Origin: Lancefieldella parvula DSM 20469 | Lineage (GTDB): Bacteria; Actinomycetota; Coriobacteriia; Coriobacteriales; Atopobiaceae | Assembly (NCBI RefSeq): GCF_000024225.1 | Contig: NC_013203.1 | Location: 1,388,501 to 1,452,500 of the forward strand | Direction: 5' to 3' | DNA length: 64,000 bases | Part shown: positions 1 through 8,402 of the stretch, in pieces | Layout of the letters: every line of letters starts with the position of its first letter | How positions within the stretch are numbered: position 1 is the stretch's first letter | Made by a program: the position numbers and the translations under genes | The notes under the pieces: model-generated | Told to the model about the DNA's origin: nothing | Database searches by the model: none | Seen by the model: only the letters and a program-made list of their open reading frames with translations

Positions 1-210
1 ACCCTGACCCTCTGGGCCACTCTGTCCCTCAGAGCTACCTTTTTCCTTCTCAAGCGAATACTGACTGGCGTAGCGGTTGAGCACGTCCATGTTCTTCTGT
101 CTGATCTCCTGAGTGCTAGCAAACATGATGACCGACAGCGTCACCGTGAACAGCAGAACAAGCGACACCATAATGGAGAGGATAATTTTTCTTCTGGATT
201 GCCTAAACAG
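1..210 (-). CDS. Sensor histidine kinase, N-terminus only (cut by window edge)
   Basis: The reading frame directly downstream of the response regulator encodes a basic start (KLFRQSRRK), one hydrophobic membrane segment (about residues 11-31) and the beginning of an extracytoplasmic region. This is the usual start of a membrane sensor kinase; the kinase core lies outside the window. No ATG precedes the basic stretch. A GAGGG motif six bases before a CTG at 210 makes CTG the best start. An ATG at 171 exists but has no ribosome binding site and would lose the basic residues. Pairing with the neighbouring OmpR-type regulator supports the call. The kinase identity itself is inferred from context, because no catalytic motif is visible. 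Confidence 0.6.
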   Translation of the reverse strand, partial: MFRQSRRKIILSIMVSLVLLFTVTLSVIMFASTQEIRQKNMDVLNRYASQYSLEKEKGSSEGQSGPEGQG

Positions 211-211
211 T

Positions 212-886
212 TTAATCCCTCAATTCATATCCCAAGCCGCGAACTGCTTTAATCTCTACCGTAGAACCGATAAATGCCAGTTTTTTACGGGTAAATGACA
301 TGTACACCTCAACGTTGTTGTACTCGGCGTCGCTTTCAAATCCCCAAATCTTAATGGCAAGCTGATCACGCGTCATAATGCGACCATGATTGCCAATCAT
401 ATACTCAAGAATGCGCAACTCTTTCTCGCTTAGACGCACACTCTGGCCAGAAGTCTCACAGGTCAACGTTGCGGTTGTGGAATCAAGCGAGAGGTCGCCA
501 AAACACAGGACATTCTCTTGAAAGCTAGAACTCCTTCTTCCTAGCGCACGTAAACGAGCTAAGAGTTCTGCCGTCTGGAAAGGCTTGGTTAGATAGTCGT
601 CAGCGCCGTTATCCAGGCCCTCGACCTTATCGTCTAGCTGGCTTTTTGCCGTCAGCATTAAAATAGGAATGGTAATTCCCTTACTACGTGCCTTTCTGGA
701 AACCTCAAACCCACTCATCTTAGGCATCATAACATCCAGGATTGCAATGTCATACATATTACTTTCTAGGGCGAGAAGGGCAGACGCGCCGTCAGTCATA
801 TGATCAACGTCGTATTTTTCTTGCTTCAAGAGAGCCACAATAGCTGCAGCCATTCTCTTCTCATCTTCAGCTAGAAGCACTCGCAT
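212..886 (-). CDS. OmpR/PhoB-family response regulator
   Basis: This is a two-component response regulator of 224 residues, normal for the family. The receiver domain (about 1-115) has the acidic pair in LLAEDE near the start, the phosphoacceptor aspartate in AILDVMMPK (about residue 51), the conserved threonine in MLTAK and the lysine in TKPF. The C-terminal winged helix (about 128-222) has the typical ending RGLGYEL. The gene precedes the partial sensor kinase and would be co-transcribed with it. It therefore most likely binds promoter DNA when phosphorylated by that kinase. The stimulus cannot be read from the sequence. Confidence 0.93.
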   Translation of the reverse strand: MRVLLAEDEKRMAAAIVALLKQEKYDVDHMTDGASALLALESNMYDIAILDVMMPKMSGFEVSRKARSKGITIPILMLTAKSQLDDKVEGLDNGADDYLTKPFQTAELLARLRALGRRSSSFQENVLCFGDLSLDSTTATLTCETSGQSVRLSEKELRILEYMIGNHGRIMTRDQLAIKIWGFESDAEYNNVEVYMSFTRKKLAFIGSTVEIKAVRGLGYELRD

Positions 887-1318
887 CGTTTGCCCTATCG
901 ACTCAAGCCATTTTACATTTCACTAAAAGAATAATCGCCTTTTACCGCCAACCCCGGCACCGCACGAGAAGCACCGCATTCCTACCGTACTCCTTCTTGT
1001 ACCCCTCAATCATATTGCCAAATCCTCTGCAAGCCTTCTTGTAATGCCAGAATATGAATAGTACATAATCAAGAGGTTTATATAAGAATCTCTACCATCA
1101 GTCGAGAAGAACGTGCCGTTGCAGCATTACGTCGAATTATTTGCCTCAAGTATAGTTGATGGGATTGCGCAGCCGACCGGTTTCTCACAGCAAACATATG
1201 CTACAGTGAAACAAAAGCACCCTCGCTATCACAATTTATGGGATGACCGGGGTGCTTTTTGCTGGTATGCTTCTGCGATAAAATCACTATAAGTTGACAT
1301 ACACAAAAGGGACAACCA
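887..1318. other. Intergenic region, 432 bp, no gene seen
   Basis: This stretch separates the minus-strand response regulator from a plus-strand orphan gene. Apart from the promoter-plus-hairpin element at 1196-1260, it shows no convincing open reading frame or RNA gene. Promoters for both divergent genes should lie here, but none is clear enough to place. Confidence 0.5.
1196..1260 (+). repeat. Promoter-like plus terminator-hairpin element, copy A
   Basis: An extended minus-10-like start (ATATGCTACAG) is followed within a few bases by a stem of AAAAGCACCC (1213-1222) and GGGGTGCTTTT (1249-1259), which runs into T residues. A related element lies at 1713-1776 with 23 of the first 27 bases identical. 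In the stem, the A-U pair of this copy is a G-C pair in the other. At minimum this is a rho-independent terminator. The shared upstream bases suggest a very short transcript. Confidence 0.55.
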
Positions 1319-1660
1319 ATGTCAAAGCAAAACAATCTGAAGAAAATAGTAGGGCTCAAAAGTAGACATGACATTGAAGACGAGCAATTTGTTAACTTTT
1401 TTCTTCTAGTTCAAGCAAAAGCAAATGAACAAGGAAAGATATTCTATCTAGATTGCGGTGAAGGTAATATCGCATTGATAGATGACGCATTAGCTATGGA
1501 TTTATCAGGCTGGCTCATTGATCAGTCTGATGCTCAAGAATTTGAATCGTATTGGCTTGAAGACTCATACTGTGTTCCCGATAAATTCAGTAAATTTGAA
1601 TGTGAAGAAGAGTGGTACTTAGAAGACGATGCTATTTGTATCAATTTGATTACCTTCTAA
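1319..1660 (+). CDS. Hypothetical acidic protein, 113 aa
   Basis: The product has a basic first 20 residues and then is strongly acidic, with many aromatic residues in the C-terminal half (ESYWLEDSY, EEEWYLEDD). It has no signal peptide or membrane segment, so it is probably cytosolic. The start is supported by AAAGGGAC seven bases upstream. I do not recognise a family. Size and acidity are compatible with an immunity-type or protein-binding protein, but that is speculation. It lies between two copies of a hairpin element and its codon use is more AT-rich than the housekeeping genes nearby, which may indicate acquired DNA. Confidence 0.75.
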   Translation: MSKQNNLKKIVGLKSRHDIEDEQFVNFFLLVQAKANEQGKIFYLDCGEGNIALIDDALAMDLSGWLIDQSDAQEFESYWLEDSYCVPDKFSKFECEEEWYLEDDAICINLITF

Positions 1661-1712
1661 AGAATGCCACTGCGCCAAAGCCTCTAACGAGATGTAATTT
1701 TTGACGCGTAGA

Positions 1713-1776
1713 ATATGCTATATTGAAGCAAAAGCGCCCCGGTTAACACCAATTGGTGATAGCTGCGGCGCTTTTT
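1713..1776 (+). repeat. Promoter-like plus terminator-hairpin element, copy B
   Basis: This is the second copy of the element at 1196-1260, about the same length (64 bases). An extended minus-10-like box (TGCTATATT) precedes the stem AAAAGCGCC (1730-1738) / GGCGCTTTT (1767-1775), which is followed by T residues. The loop contains an additional palindrome, CACCAATTGGTG. It lies downstream of the orphan gene ending at 1660 and can act as its terminator. Confidence 0.55.
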
Positions 1777-1885
1777 ATTACGCGCGAGTGTGACTAAATC
1801 TGCGCCAACAAAAAACGAGACCGTTTCCCGACAAGCAACTGCCCGGGCGTATCTTGTTTTAGTCAGTCTATGTAACCGTTAACGC

Positions 1886-2593
1886 TTAGTCAAACCAGAT
1901 CTTTACAACGTTACCGTCTGCGGATGTAATATCCACAAGTGTGCCACTCTCGCCAGTCTTTGCAGCTTCCATAAGCGCATCAAAATTAATGTTAGAGAGC
2001 TGCTTCTGAGTCTCCTGATTAAGATAGCTGCCACTGATATGAATTCCAGAATTCAGCACAAACTTTGCCAGACCCAAAGGTACGCACATATCAACAACAT
2101 CGCCGTTGTTGGAAACAACATACACGTGCAACCCGTGCTTTGCAGATCCATTGCCTAAGCGAACGTCCTTCTTCTTGCTACCGTCAGCCTCGTCGTTTTT
2201 CTCGACTTTGACCATGCTCTTACCAAAAAGCTTGCCAAAGCTGAAACCTGAAGACTGAGTAGCAATGCCCTGGTTGTCCTGCTCTGTGGGCTCTTCTACG
2301 ATCTCCGCGGGCTCGTCGGCTGCAACAGAAACAACCTCGGCAGTACCCTCTTGGGCAGCGACACTCTCCTGAGCGAAGGCACTTGCGCCGCTCAAAAGTT
2401 CGTCAACGGACACTCCAAGAAAGCGTGCAAGATCTGGCAGCAGCGAAATATCCGGATAGTTAATGTCGCTCTCCCACTTGCTCACCGCCTGCGGACTCAC
2501 GTTCAACTCTTTTGCCAGACGCTCCTGCGTTGCAGTTTTAGCTAAACGAAGACGTGCAATACGACGACCAAGGGTCTCAGATGAAGTAGTCAT
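1886..2593 (-). CDS. XRE-family transcriptional regulator
   Basis: The N-terminal part (about residues 1-65) is a helix-turn-helix of the Cro/C1 type, with the hallmark LNVSPQAVSKWESDINYPDISLL. A glutamate- and alanine-rich linker follows, then a C-terminal domain of about 90 residues that I cannot assign. The start was placed at the ATG at 2593 because AAGGAG lies seven bases upstream. A start six codons earlier has no such site. The length of 235 residues is longer than a minimal XRE repressor, suggesting a sensing or oligomerising C-terminus. The target is unknown. Confidence 0.88.
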   Translation of the reverse strand: MTTSSETLGRRIARLRLAKTATQERLAKELNVSPQAVSKWESDINYPDISLLPDLARFLGVSVDELLSGASAFAQESVAAQEGTAEVVSVAADEPAEIVEEPTEQDNQGIATQSSGFSFGKLFGKSMVKVEKNDEADGSKKKDVRLGNGSAKHGLHVYVVSNNGDVVDMCVPLGLAKFVLNSGIHISGSYLNQETQKQLSNINFDALMEAAKTGESGTLVDITSADGNVVKIWFD

Positions 2594-2841
2594 AGTTGCT
2601 CCTTTTCTCAACTCATTATCACTGAAATGGCATGCGGGCCGCTGATTTCACTATGAGTCGTAACAATACGTTCAACAAGAACGTATCAGTTGAGTTTGGT
2701 ATCGCAACGGTTTCCAACTACTCAACAGTAGGTTGAGTTCGCAGGTAAACCATACTTTTTTGACCGAAATTGACTTGCTCTAAAAGTGTTCTCCTACTAC
2801 CATTTAATCAAGAAACTTTTGATGTTTAGAAAGGTCTGTGT

Positions 2842-3231
2842 ATGGCTGGCGAGAAGAACTGGGTGTTCTGGACCAGTGGTGCGCATATTGTTTCCGATTT
2901 TGAGCAATGCGCTACGGACGGTTTTGTTGGAGTTGACGTAGATGGCGTCGTGTATCTCTTTGACAATAATCAAAATGTCTTTGCTTCGGCCCATGCTTCA
3001 AATATTGAAGGAACTATCAGTGGCTGGAGAGGCACCTGGCTTATTCTCGACGATAAAAAATATGCTCTAGAGTTTGTACCTCTCGCAGATAAGATTGCTC
3101 CCCACCTACTTATTGGAGCTATAAGCAATGTCTTCATGCAAGAGCTCCACCATGGAGATCAGGAGAAGGTTCCTCGAGAACTTCTCGAAGACTTCAAGAC
3201 TGCATTTGAAAACGCTAAATATAGGCGCTAA
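2842..3231 (+). CDS. Hypothetical protein, 129 aa
   Basis: This soluble protein has repeated aromatic and glycine positions and no signal peptide or membrane segment. The first 90 residues look like a compact beta-rich domain, followed by a charged helical tail (EKVPRELLEDFKTAF). AGAAAGG upstream supports the start, and a strong terminator follows directly. I do not recognise the family. It is divergently placed relative to the XRE regulator at 1886-2593 and could be regulated by it, but no operator was identified. Confidence 0.75.
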   Translation: MAGEKNWVFWTSGAHIVSDFEQCATDGFVGVDVDGVVYLFDNNQNVFASAHASNIEGTISGWRGTWLILDDKKYALEFVPLADKIAPHLLIGAISNVFMQELHHGDQEKVPRELLEDFKTAFENAKYRR

Positions 3232-3233
3232 AC

Positions 3234-3264
3234 AAAAAAGACCCAAGTTTTATTCTTGGGCCTT
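3234..3264. terminator. Bidirectional rho-independent terminator
   Basis: The stem CCCAAG / CTTGGG has A residues on its left side and T residues on its right. It lies between the convergent genes ending at 3231 and 3283 and can serve both. Confidence 0.8.
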
Positions 3265-3282
3265 ATCAATACAGTAACTTAT

Positions 3283-3642
3283 TTATTTGAGGTACTTTTT
3301 AATTTCATTCTTAAAAATAATAGGTCGAACAAGAACTGTAACAATTGTAGGAATAATCAATAATGGCGCTACCACAAACAAGCCCACAACAGCCGTTTTT
3401 CGAGTAGTAACCCTTCCACCAGTTCCTAATAGTATGCTGTTCAAAATATCGGTCATAATAAATGCAAATGAACCGTCAGTAAGAGTATACGCAAGTATCC
3501 ATTCAAGCAAGAATAGAACAACAAAGACAAGTGCCGTGGTATTTGCTGTCTTTTTGCAAATAGCAAGTCTCTCATCAAACGAAAGTTGATCTGCCTCTGG
3601 AACTTTCTCAAACCATTTAACCGCGCGCTGTTCTGGAGTCAT
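3283..3642 (-). CDS. Small membrane protein, 119 aa
   Basis: The protein has a soluble N-terminal stretch of about 33 residues, a hydrophobic segment at about 38-56, a short glycine-containing part and a second hydrophobic segment at about 84-106, with a basic tail (KNEIKKYLK). Its ATG overlaps the stop codon of the upstream hydrolase (TAATG), so the two are translationally coupled. Family unknown. A role in transport or membrane anchoring for the partner hydrolase is possible but not shown. Confidence 0.75.
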   Translation of the reverse strand: MTPEQRAVKWFEKVPEADQLSFDERLAICKKTANTTALVFVVLFLLEWILAYTLTDGSFAFIMTDILNSILLGTGGRVTTRKTAVVGLFVVAPLLIIPTIVTVLVRPIIFKNEIKKYLK

Positions 3643-4220
3643 TATAAGCTCTCAATCTCATTAAGTTCTGTATCAACAAGCGTTGCTCCAAGAGTATTCT
3701 TAAAGTGCGCAAGAGCAAACTGGTGATTCTCAGGCGTTAACGATGCCACCGCTGGCTCAACAACCTCAATGTGATAACCTAGATTGTAAGCGTCCACTGC
3801 CGTATGCAGCACGCAAATATCAGTAAGAACGCCGGTCAAAATAACCGTATTGACACCGCGCTCCCTCAGGCGAATATCAAGATCAGTTCCCGAGAAGGAC
3901 GAGTAATGGCGCTTATCCATCCAGAACACATGGCTATCATCCTTGTACTGCTGGTAGAAGTTGTTCAAAGGTCCAAATAAGTCTCTACCACTTGTGCCAA
4001 TAATATTGTGAGGTGGGAAAAGCTTGGTCTCTGGATGGAAGTTATCCTCTGGGTCGTGAGCGTCAATAGCAAAGAAAATATAATCGCCACGATCAAAAGC
4101 ACACTTAGTAGCTTCATAAATAGCATCAGAAATAGCTTGAGCTGGCTTGCCTGCTGTCAGCTTTCCGTCATCTGCTACAAAATCGTAGGTGTAGTCAATC
4201 GAAATCAAAGCTTTCTGCAT
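3642..4220 (-). CDS. Isochorismatase-family cysteine hydrolase, nicotinamidase-like
   Basis: The 192-residue protein has the catalytic triad of the nicotinamidase/isochorismatase fold: Asp9 (SIDYTYDF), Lys103 (WMDKRHYS) and Cys136 (GVLTDICVLH). The D-x-H at 53-55, used for metal binding in nicotinamidases, is also present. Nicotinamidases convert nicotinamide to nicotinate for NAD salvage, and this is the most likely activity. Related amidases with other substrates share the same residues, so no gene symbol is given. The ribosome binding site is weak. Confidence 0.88.
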   Translation of the reverse strand: MQKALISIDYTYDFVADDGKLTAGKPAQAISDAIYEATKCAFDRGDYIFFAIDAHDPEDNFHPETKLFPPHNIIGTSGRDLFGPLNNFYQQYKDDSHVFWMDKRHYSSFSGTDLDIRLRERGVNTVILTGVLTDICVLHTAVDAYNLGYHIEVVEPAVASLTPENHQFALAHFKNTLGATLVDTELNEIESL

Positions 4221-4261
4221 GTTTGATCACGCTTCTTTCTTGAGCTCTACAAGTGCAGTCA

Positions 4262-4302
4262 GTAAAAAGAATAGACGCCATCTATTGTACAGGTGACGTC
4301 TC
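4262..4302 (-). terminator. Terminator of the rplM-to-tsaE gene run
   Basis: On the minus strand, AGACGTCACC pairs with GATGGCGTCT with one mismatch and one G-U pair, followed by TATTCTTTTT. It lies downstream of tsaE and upstream of the nicotinamidase-like gene. Confidence 0.6.
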
Positions 4303-4397
4303 TATATTCCACGCTTAACACGTAAATGTTTTATACGTAAGTACTCAGCTCATCAATATAAGAATCTAGTTCATTAACTGAAGTCCATCTTCAAAAA

Positions 4398-4952
4398 TTA
4401 AAGCGACTGGATAATTTCTTCTCCCCGAGCATTCTGCGAGATAAATCGAATCTCACGACGAGGCTCAGCGTCATCGGATGCTAACTCTTCCTCTGATAAC
4501 CTGGAGACATACACATCAAGGGTTCTCTCGCCAATTTGCTCTGCAAATTGCTCTCCCCACTCGATAATAGTTGGCCCATCGGACTCAAGTGCGTCATATA
4601 GACCAGTATCTTCAAGCTGGTCAGGATCACTCAAACGATACAAATCAAAGTGATAGAGCGGTATGGTTGTACCCTCATAAACCATCTCGATAGTAAAGGT
4701 TGGGCTGGTTACATCATCAGTAACGCCCATACCTGCAGCAATACCCTTAGTGAGCTGAGTCTTTCCCGCACCCAAGTCTCCCGTGAGCACTAAAACATCT
4801 CCTGCTTGCAGGAGTTTGCCCAAAATCTGACCAAGAGCAATAGTCTGCTCAGTGGTAGTAGAAACAAACGTGCCAGCTGCGGTTTTTTCTGGCAGATTGT
4901 TTGCAATGGTGTTATTTGTGCCAAAATTAGCGTCGACAGAAGGATTAGTCAC
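4398..4952 (-). CDS. tsaE: tRNA threonylcarbamoyladenosine biosynthesis ATPase
   Basis: TsaE is the P-loop ATPase that drives the TsaB-TsaD complex making t6A37 in ANN-decoding tRNAs. The Walker A motif is GDLGAGKTQL, followed by SPTF, the HFDLYRL segment and IIEWGEQF, all typical of the family. The start is a GTG at 4952 because GAGGAGG lies five bases upstream. It overlaps the end of the DNA glycosylase gene by eight bases. The product has 184 residues, about 30 longer at the N-terminus than a standard TsaE. The expected partner genes tsaB and tsaD do not follow here. Confidence 0.92.
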   Translation of the reverse strand: MTNPSVDANFGTNNTIANNLPEKTAAGTFVSTTTEQTIALGQILGKLLQAGDVLVLTGDLGAGKTQLTKGIAAGMGVTDDVTSPTFTIEMVYEGTTIPLYHFDLYRLSDPDQLEDTGLYDALESDGPTIIEWGEQFAEQIGERTLDVYVSRLSEEELASDDAEPRREIRFISQNARGEEIIQSL

Positions 4953-5610
4953 AAGAGCCTCCTCGAGGATGTTTCTTAAGCCAATCAGCAAGAAGTTGCA
5001 AGTCGTCTTTGAGGAACTGTGCCCATTCTTTGCGATAAATAGTTGATGCAGGATGCATGGTAGGTAGCACACTAAAGGCGCCTATCTGGTAAAACTTGCC
5101 GCGCAGCTCTGTCACGCCCTTATCGGTATGCATGACAAACTGTGTAGCAAAATTTCCCAAACAAACAATAACGTCTGGCTTAATGGCACGAATCTGGTCG
5201 CGAAGATACGGAGAGCACTCCTCCACCTCAGCTACCTTGGGGTTTCTATTTGAAGGCGGTCGGCATTTGACCACGTTAGAGATAAAAACATCCTGGTGAG
5301 AAAGACCAACTTCCTCTAACAGTGCATCAAGTTTTTTGCCCGATGTTCCCACGAAAGGCTGACCGCTTAGATCCTCATTTTTACCAGGAGCTTCTCCTAC
5401 AATCATAATACGAGCCGTGGGATTTGGCCCGCCAAACACAATATTGGTGCGCGTTTCCCAAAGCGGACACTTTTTACAATCAGCTATCTGCTCGCAAATC
5501 TCATCAAGAGTTTGACCTGCTTGTTTAGAATATGCGATTTTAGAATATTCTACGTTTGACATGCGTTTTCTACCTAAAGCGTTTTTAGGCGAAGCAGGAG
5601 AAGCCGCCAT
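4945..5610 (-). CDS. Family 4-type uracil-DNA glycosylase
   Basis: The protein removes uracil from DNA in base excision repair. Visible motifs are the N-terminal CKKCPLW pair of iron-sulfur cysteines, motif 1 (GEAPGKNED), a further cysteine in VVKCRPPSNRNP and one in EECSPYL, and the motif 2 histidine in MHPAS near the C-terminus. Together these mark the Fe-S cluster-containing family 4 (or closely related) enzymes. Length 221 residues is normal. Its ATG overlaps the alr stop codon (TAATG), so translation is coupled. Confidence 0.92.
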   Translation of the reverse strand: MAASPASPKNALGRKRMSNVEYSKIAYSKQAGQTLDEICEQIADCKKCPLWETRTNIVFGGPNPTARIMIVGEAPGKNEDLSGQPFVGTSGKKLDALLEEVGLSHQDVFISNVVKCRPPSNRNPKVAEVEECSPYLRDQIRAIKPDVIVCLGNFATQFVMHTDKGVTELRGKFYQIGAFSVLPTMHPASTIYRKEWAQFLKDDLQLLADWLKKHPRGGSCD

Positions 5611-6764
5611 TAGATGTACACCTTATCAAGGCGAGCACCAAAGTTGCAAACTACCTCGTAGTTGATAGTTTCACGCAGATCAGCCATCTCATCTACGGTG
5701 ATTTCTTGGTCGCCATCTTTACCAATAAGGGTTACCACGTCACCATAACAAATCTCGTACACAGGCTTGTTAGCACGCGCACCTGTTGTATCAACGGCAA
5801 TCATGAACTGATCCATACAAATGTTGCCTACCTGGCGCACTCGACTTCCGCGCGCCAGAACATCCATACGGTTAGAAAGATTACGTGCAAGTCCGTCAGC
5901 GTAACCGATAGGCACTGTTGCTACCTGAATGTTATTACGAGGAACGCGCCAGGTCATACCGTAACCAACACCATCACCAACAGCTGGATAGACCACACGC
6001 GTCACACGACCGCGTACGCTCATAACGAGCTGCAGGTCAATGCGTGGAATGGTGAGTTTACTTGGATGAAGCCCATACAGACCAATGCCTACGCGGACCA
6101 TATCAAACTGTATATCTTTGTGCAGGATGGTACCGGGAGTGTTGTCAGCGTGAACCAAGCCTAGCTCATAGCCTGCATTTTTGAGTGCTGTAATTGCTTC
6201 AACAAAACGATTAACCTGCAGGTCAAAATCCCAGTTGTCAAGCACATCGGCCGTAGCAAAATGCGTAAACGTACCAGCACACTCAAGACCCCTGTGGAAA
6301 TCAATAGAACCGCGCACCTCAAGAAGATCTTCTCGCCTGACACCAATACGGGTCATGCCAGTATCAATGGCCAGATGATAGCGACCAACTTTGTTAGCTG
6401 CAGCAGAAGCCTCGCCGTAGGCAAGCGCAAAATCAACTGTATAGACGGAAGGCATGATGTCAAAGCGAACAAGGTCTGGAATAGAAGTGACGGGTGGCTC
6501 AGAAAGCACCAGAATAGGACTTTCAATGCCAGAGCAACGCAGCTCAACACCCTCATCAACCGTTGCAACAGCAAATTGATCGGCACCCACAGACTGCATG
6601 GCTTTAGCACACTGAGCAGCACCGTGACCGTATGCGTCAGCCTTAACCACGCACATTAGCTTAACTCCGCGGTTAAGCTGGGCTTTAAACGCCTTCACAT
6701 TGTGGCGGACGGCAGAAAGATCAATCTCTATCCAAGCCCATCTATCCTGAGGATATGCTGACAT
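5610..6764 (-). CDS. alr: Alanine racemase
   Basis: This PLP enzyme interconverts L- and D-alanine to supply D-Ala for peptidoglycan. The PLP lysine is in MCVVKADAYGHGA (about residue 41) and the catalytic tyrosine region is GVGYGMTW. The usual N-terminal barrel and C-terminal beta domain are both present, and length is about 384 residues. The start is uncertain between a GTG at 6773, directly abutting the upstream stop, and the ATG at 6764. The latter is preferred because AGGTGAG precedes it. The gene sits in a tight run with nnr and acpS, as in many Gram-positive bacteria. Confidence 0.95.
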   Translation of the reverse strand: MSAYPQDRWAWIEIDLSAVRHNVKAFKAQLNRGVKLMCVVKADAYGHGAAQCAKAMQSVGADQFAVATVDEGVELRCSGIESPILVLSEPPVTSIPDLVRFDIMPSVYTVDFALAYGEASAAANKVGRYHLAIDTGMTRIGVRREDLLEVRGSIDFHRGLECAGTFTHFATADVLDNWDFDLQVNRFVEAITALKNAGYELGLVHADNTPGTILHKDIQFDMVRVGIGLYGLHPSKLTIPRIDLQLVMSVRGRVTRVVYPAVGDGVGYGMTWRVPRNNIQVATVPIGYADGLARNLSNRMDVLARGSRVRQVGNICMDQFMIAVDTTGARANKPVYEICYGDVVTLIGKDGDQEITVDEMADLRETINYEVVCNFGARLDKVYI

Positions 6765-6773
6765 CAAGCTCAC

Positions 6774-8399
6774 CTACTCTGCAGCTTCTTCAAAGTCTGC
6801 CATAGGGAACGCAATTTGCTCCTCAAGTGCATCTGAAGCAAGGCCAATAACATCGCAGATGTCACCAGCCATAGCTCCACGTACACCGAACTTCTCGGCA
6901 GCTAGCTGGCCTGCGTATGCATGAACCTCACAAGCAAGCGAGCAGAAGATTGTCAGGTCATCAACTTGGCCGGCAACCTGAGCTAATCGGCCAGCAATGG
7001 TACCAGCAAGAACATCGCCAGAACCAGCGGTTGCCAACGTGACAGGGCCAGGCTTTGGCAGCACGGCTTTCTGGACGCCTACACAGCCGGTAGCAGTACC
7101 CTTAGCAACAATAACCAGCTCAGAGCCACCATCTGCCCAGACAATCTTACGAGCTGCCTCAAGCTGAGCCACCAGGCTTGCAGGAGGATTGTCTACCTGA
7201 TTGACCAAGCGGCCAAGCTCACGACGATGTGGGGTCATGATAAGCGGAGCGGTACGACGAGTGAGCTCGGGGAAATCTGGAAGGTTGTTGTTAGTCAGGC
7301 GAGCAATACAGTTGAGTGCATCAGCGTCAACAATAACGGGCAGCTCAGAGTCAAGCAGTGCAGAGGTAACCTTAACGGTTCCACCAGAAACGCGCATGCC
7401 AGGACCAACCAGCGTAACGGTACGCATCGCAGCAAGCTGCAGCACCAGTGGAGCGGCCTCCTCAGTAAACACGCCCTCAGCATCGCATGGGAGGCCAATA
7501 ACAGGAACCTCTGGCAACATCATCTGAACACAGCTGACAATAGCCTCGGGGACTGCCAGCGTAACGTAGCCGGCACCCGCACGAGCAGCCGCCTTAGCAG
7601 CAAAAACAGCGGCTCCCGGGAAGCGGCTAGAGCCACCAACCACCAGTACGGAGCCGCGAGAATACTTATCACAGTCGTTGAGCTGAGCAGGAACAGAAGC
7701 AAGATAATCTTCCAAGTCAACGCGCCATGCAACAGGATCTGCTTCAACAACCAAGCGCTCCGTCTGCTCGGCCAAAGGAGCTACAACAATAGAACCACAA
7801 ACATCTCGACCAGCATCAGCAATTAGACCGGGCTTCAGCGCAATCATGGTAACGGTGACGTCAGCAACAACACACGCACTTTCTACCTGGCCCTTCTGCG
7901 CAGAAAGACCACTTGGAACGTCAACAGAGAGCACGCGAGCGCCAGACTGATTAAGGCACTCAATCCAAATATCAAACGGAGCTCTCACTTTGCCGTGAAA
8001 ACCGGTACCCAACATGCAGTCAAGCACCACATCAGCTGTTGCCAACAGATCAATAAGCTCCTGGCGAGAAGGACCAACAAGCACCGAAACTCCCGCGCGA
8101 ACGGCGCGCTGCGCCATTTGACGTGCAAGATCGCCGGAAATCTGATCTGGCTCAAGTGGAGTAACCACCTTAACGTTGCAGTTCCTAGAGCGCAGCGCTT
8201 CTGCTGCCACCCAGCCATCTCCACCGTTATTGCCAAGACCTACGAGGATGACAACGTTACTAATGTCTCCCCCCATGCCAAGGGCTTCTTGAGCAGCAGC
8301 GTAACCTGCACGGTGCATGAGCTCAGAAACGCTTACGCCCACGCGTGTCAGCGCAATCTCTACGCGCTTGATGTCCTCAACATTTAATACCGGCTGCAT
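6774..8399 (-). CDS. nnr: Bifunctional NAD(P)H-hydrate repair enzyme
   Basis: The N-terminal half (about 1-215) is a YjeF_N epimerase domain with VGLGNNGGDGWVAA and LGTGFHGKVR. The C-terminal half (about 230-520) is the ADP-dependent dehydratase, with VVGGSSRFPGAA, MTPHRRELGRL and the TAGSGDVLAGTIAG nucleotide site. Together they repair damaged NADHX and NADPHX. Length 541 is normal for the fused form. It lies between acpS and alr, a conserved arrangement, with only a few bases on either side. Confidence 0.95.
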   Translation of the reverse strand: MQPVLNVEDIKRVEIALTRVGVSVSELMHRAGYAAAQEALGMGGDISNVVILVGLGNNGGDGWVAAEALRSRNCNVKVVTPLEPDQISGDLARQMAQRAVRAGVSVLVGPSRQELIDLLATADVVLDCMLGTGFHGKVRAPFDIWIECLNQSGARVLSVDVPSGLSAQKGQVESACVVADVTVTMIALKPGLIADAGRDVCGSIVVAPLAEQTERLVVEADPVAWRVDLEDYLASVPAQLNDCDKYSRGSVLVVGGSSRFPGAAVFAAKAAARAGAGYVTLAVPEAIVSCVQMMLPEVPVIGLPCDAEGVFTEEAAPLVLQLAAMRTVTLVGPGMRVSGGTVKVTSALLDSELPVIVDADALNCIARLTNNNLPDFPELTRRTAPLIMTPHRRELGRLVNQVDNPPASLVAQLEAARKIVWADGGSELVIVAKGTATGCVGVQKAVLPKPGPVTLATAGSGDVLAGTIAGRLAQVAGQVDDLTIFCSLACEVHAYAGQLAAEKFGVRGAMAGDICDVIGLASDALEEQIAFPMADFEEAAE

Positions 8400-8402
8400 A
8401 AC

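Noticed and set aside
4953..5072. Longer tsaE start about 40 codons upstream
   Set aside because: It lies fully inside the glycosylase gene, lacks a ribosome binding site and adds no TsaE-like sequence; the GTG at 4952 has GAGGAGG.
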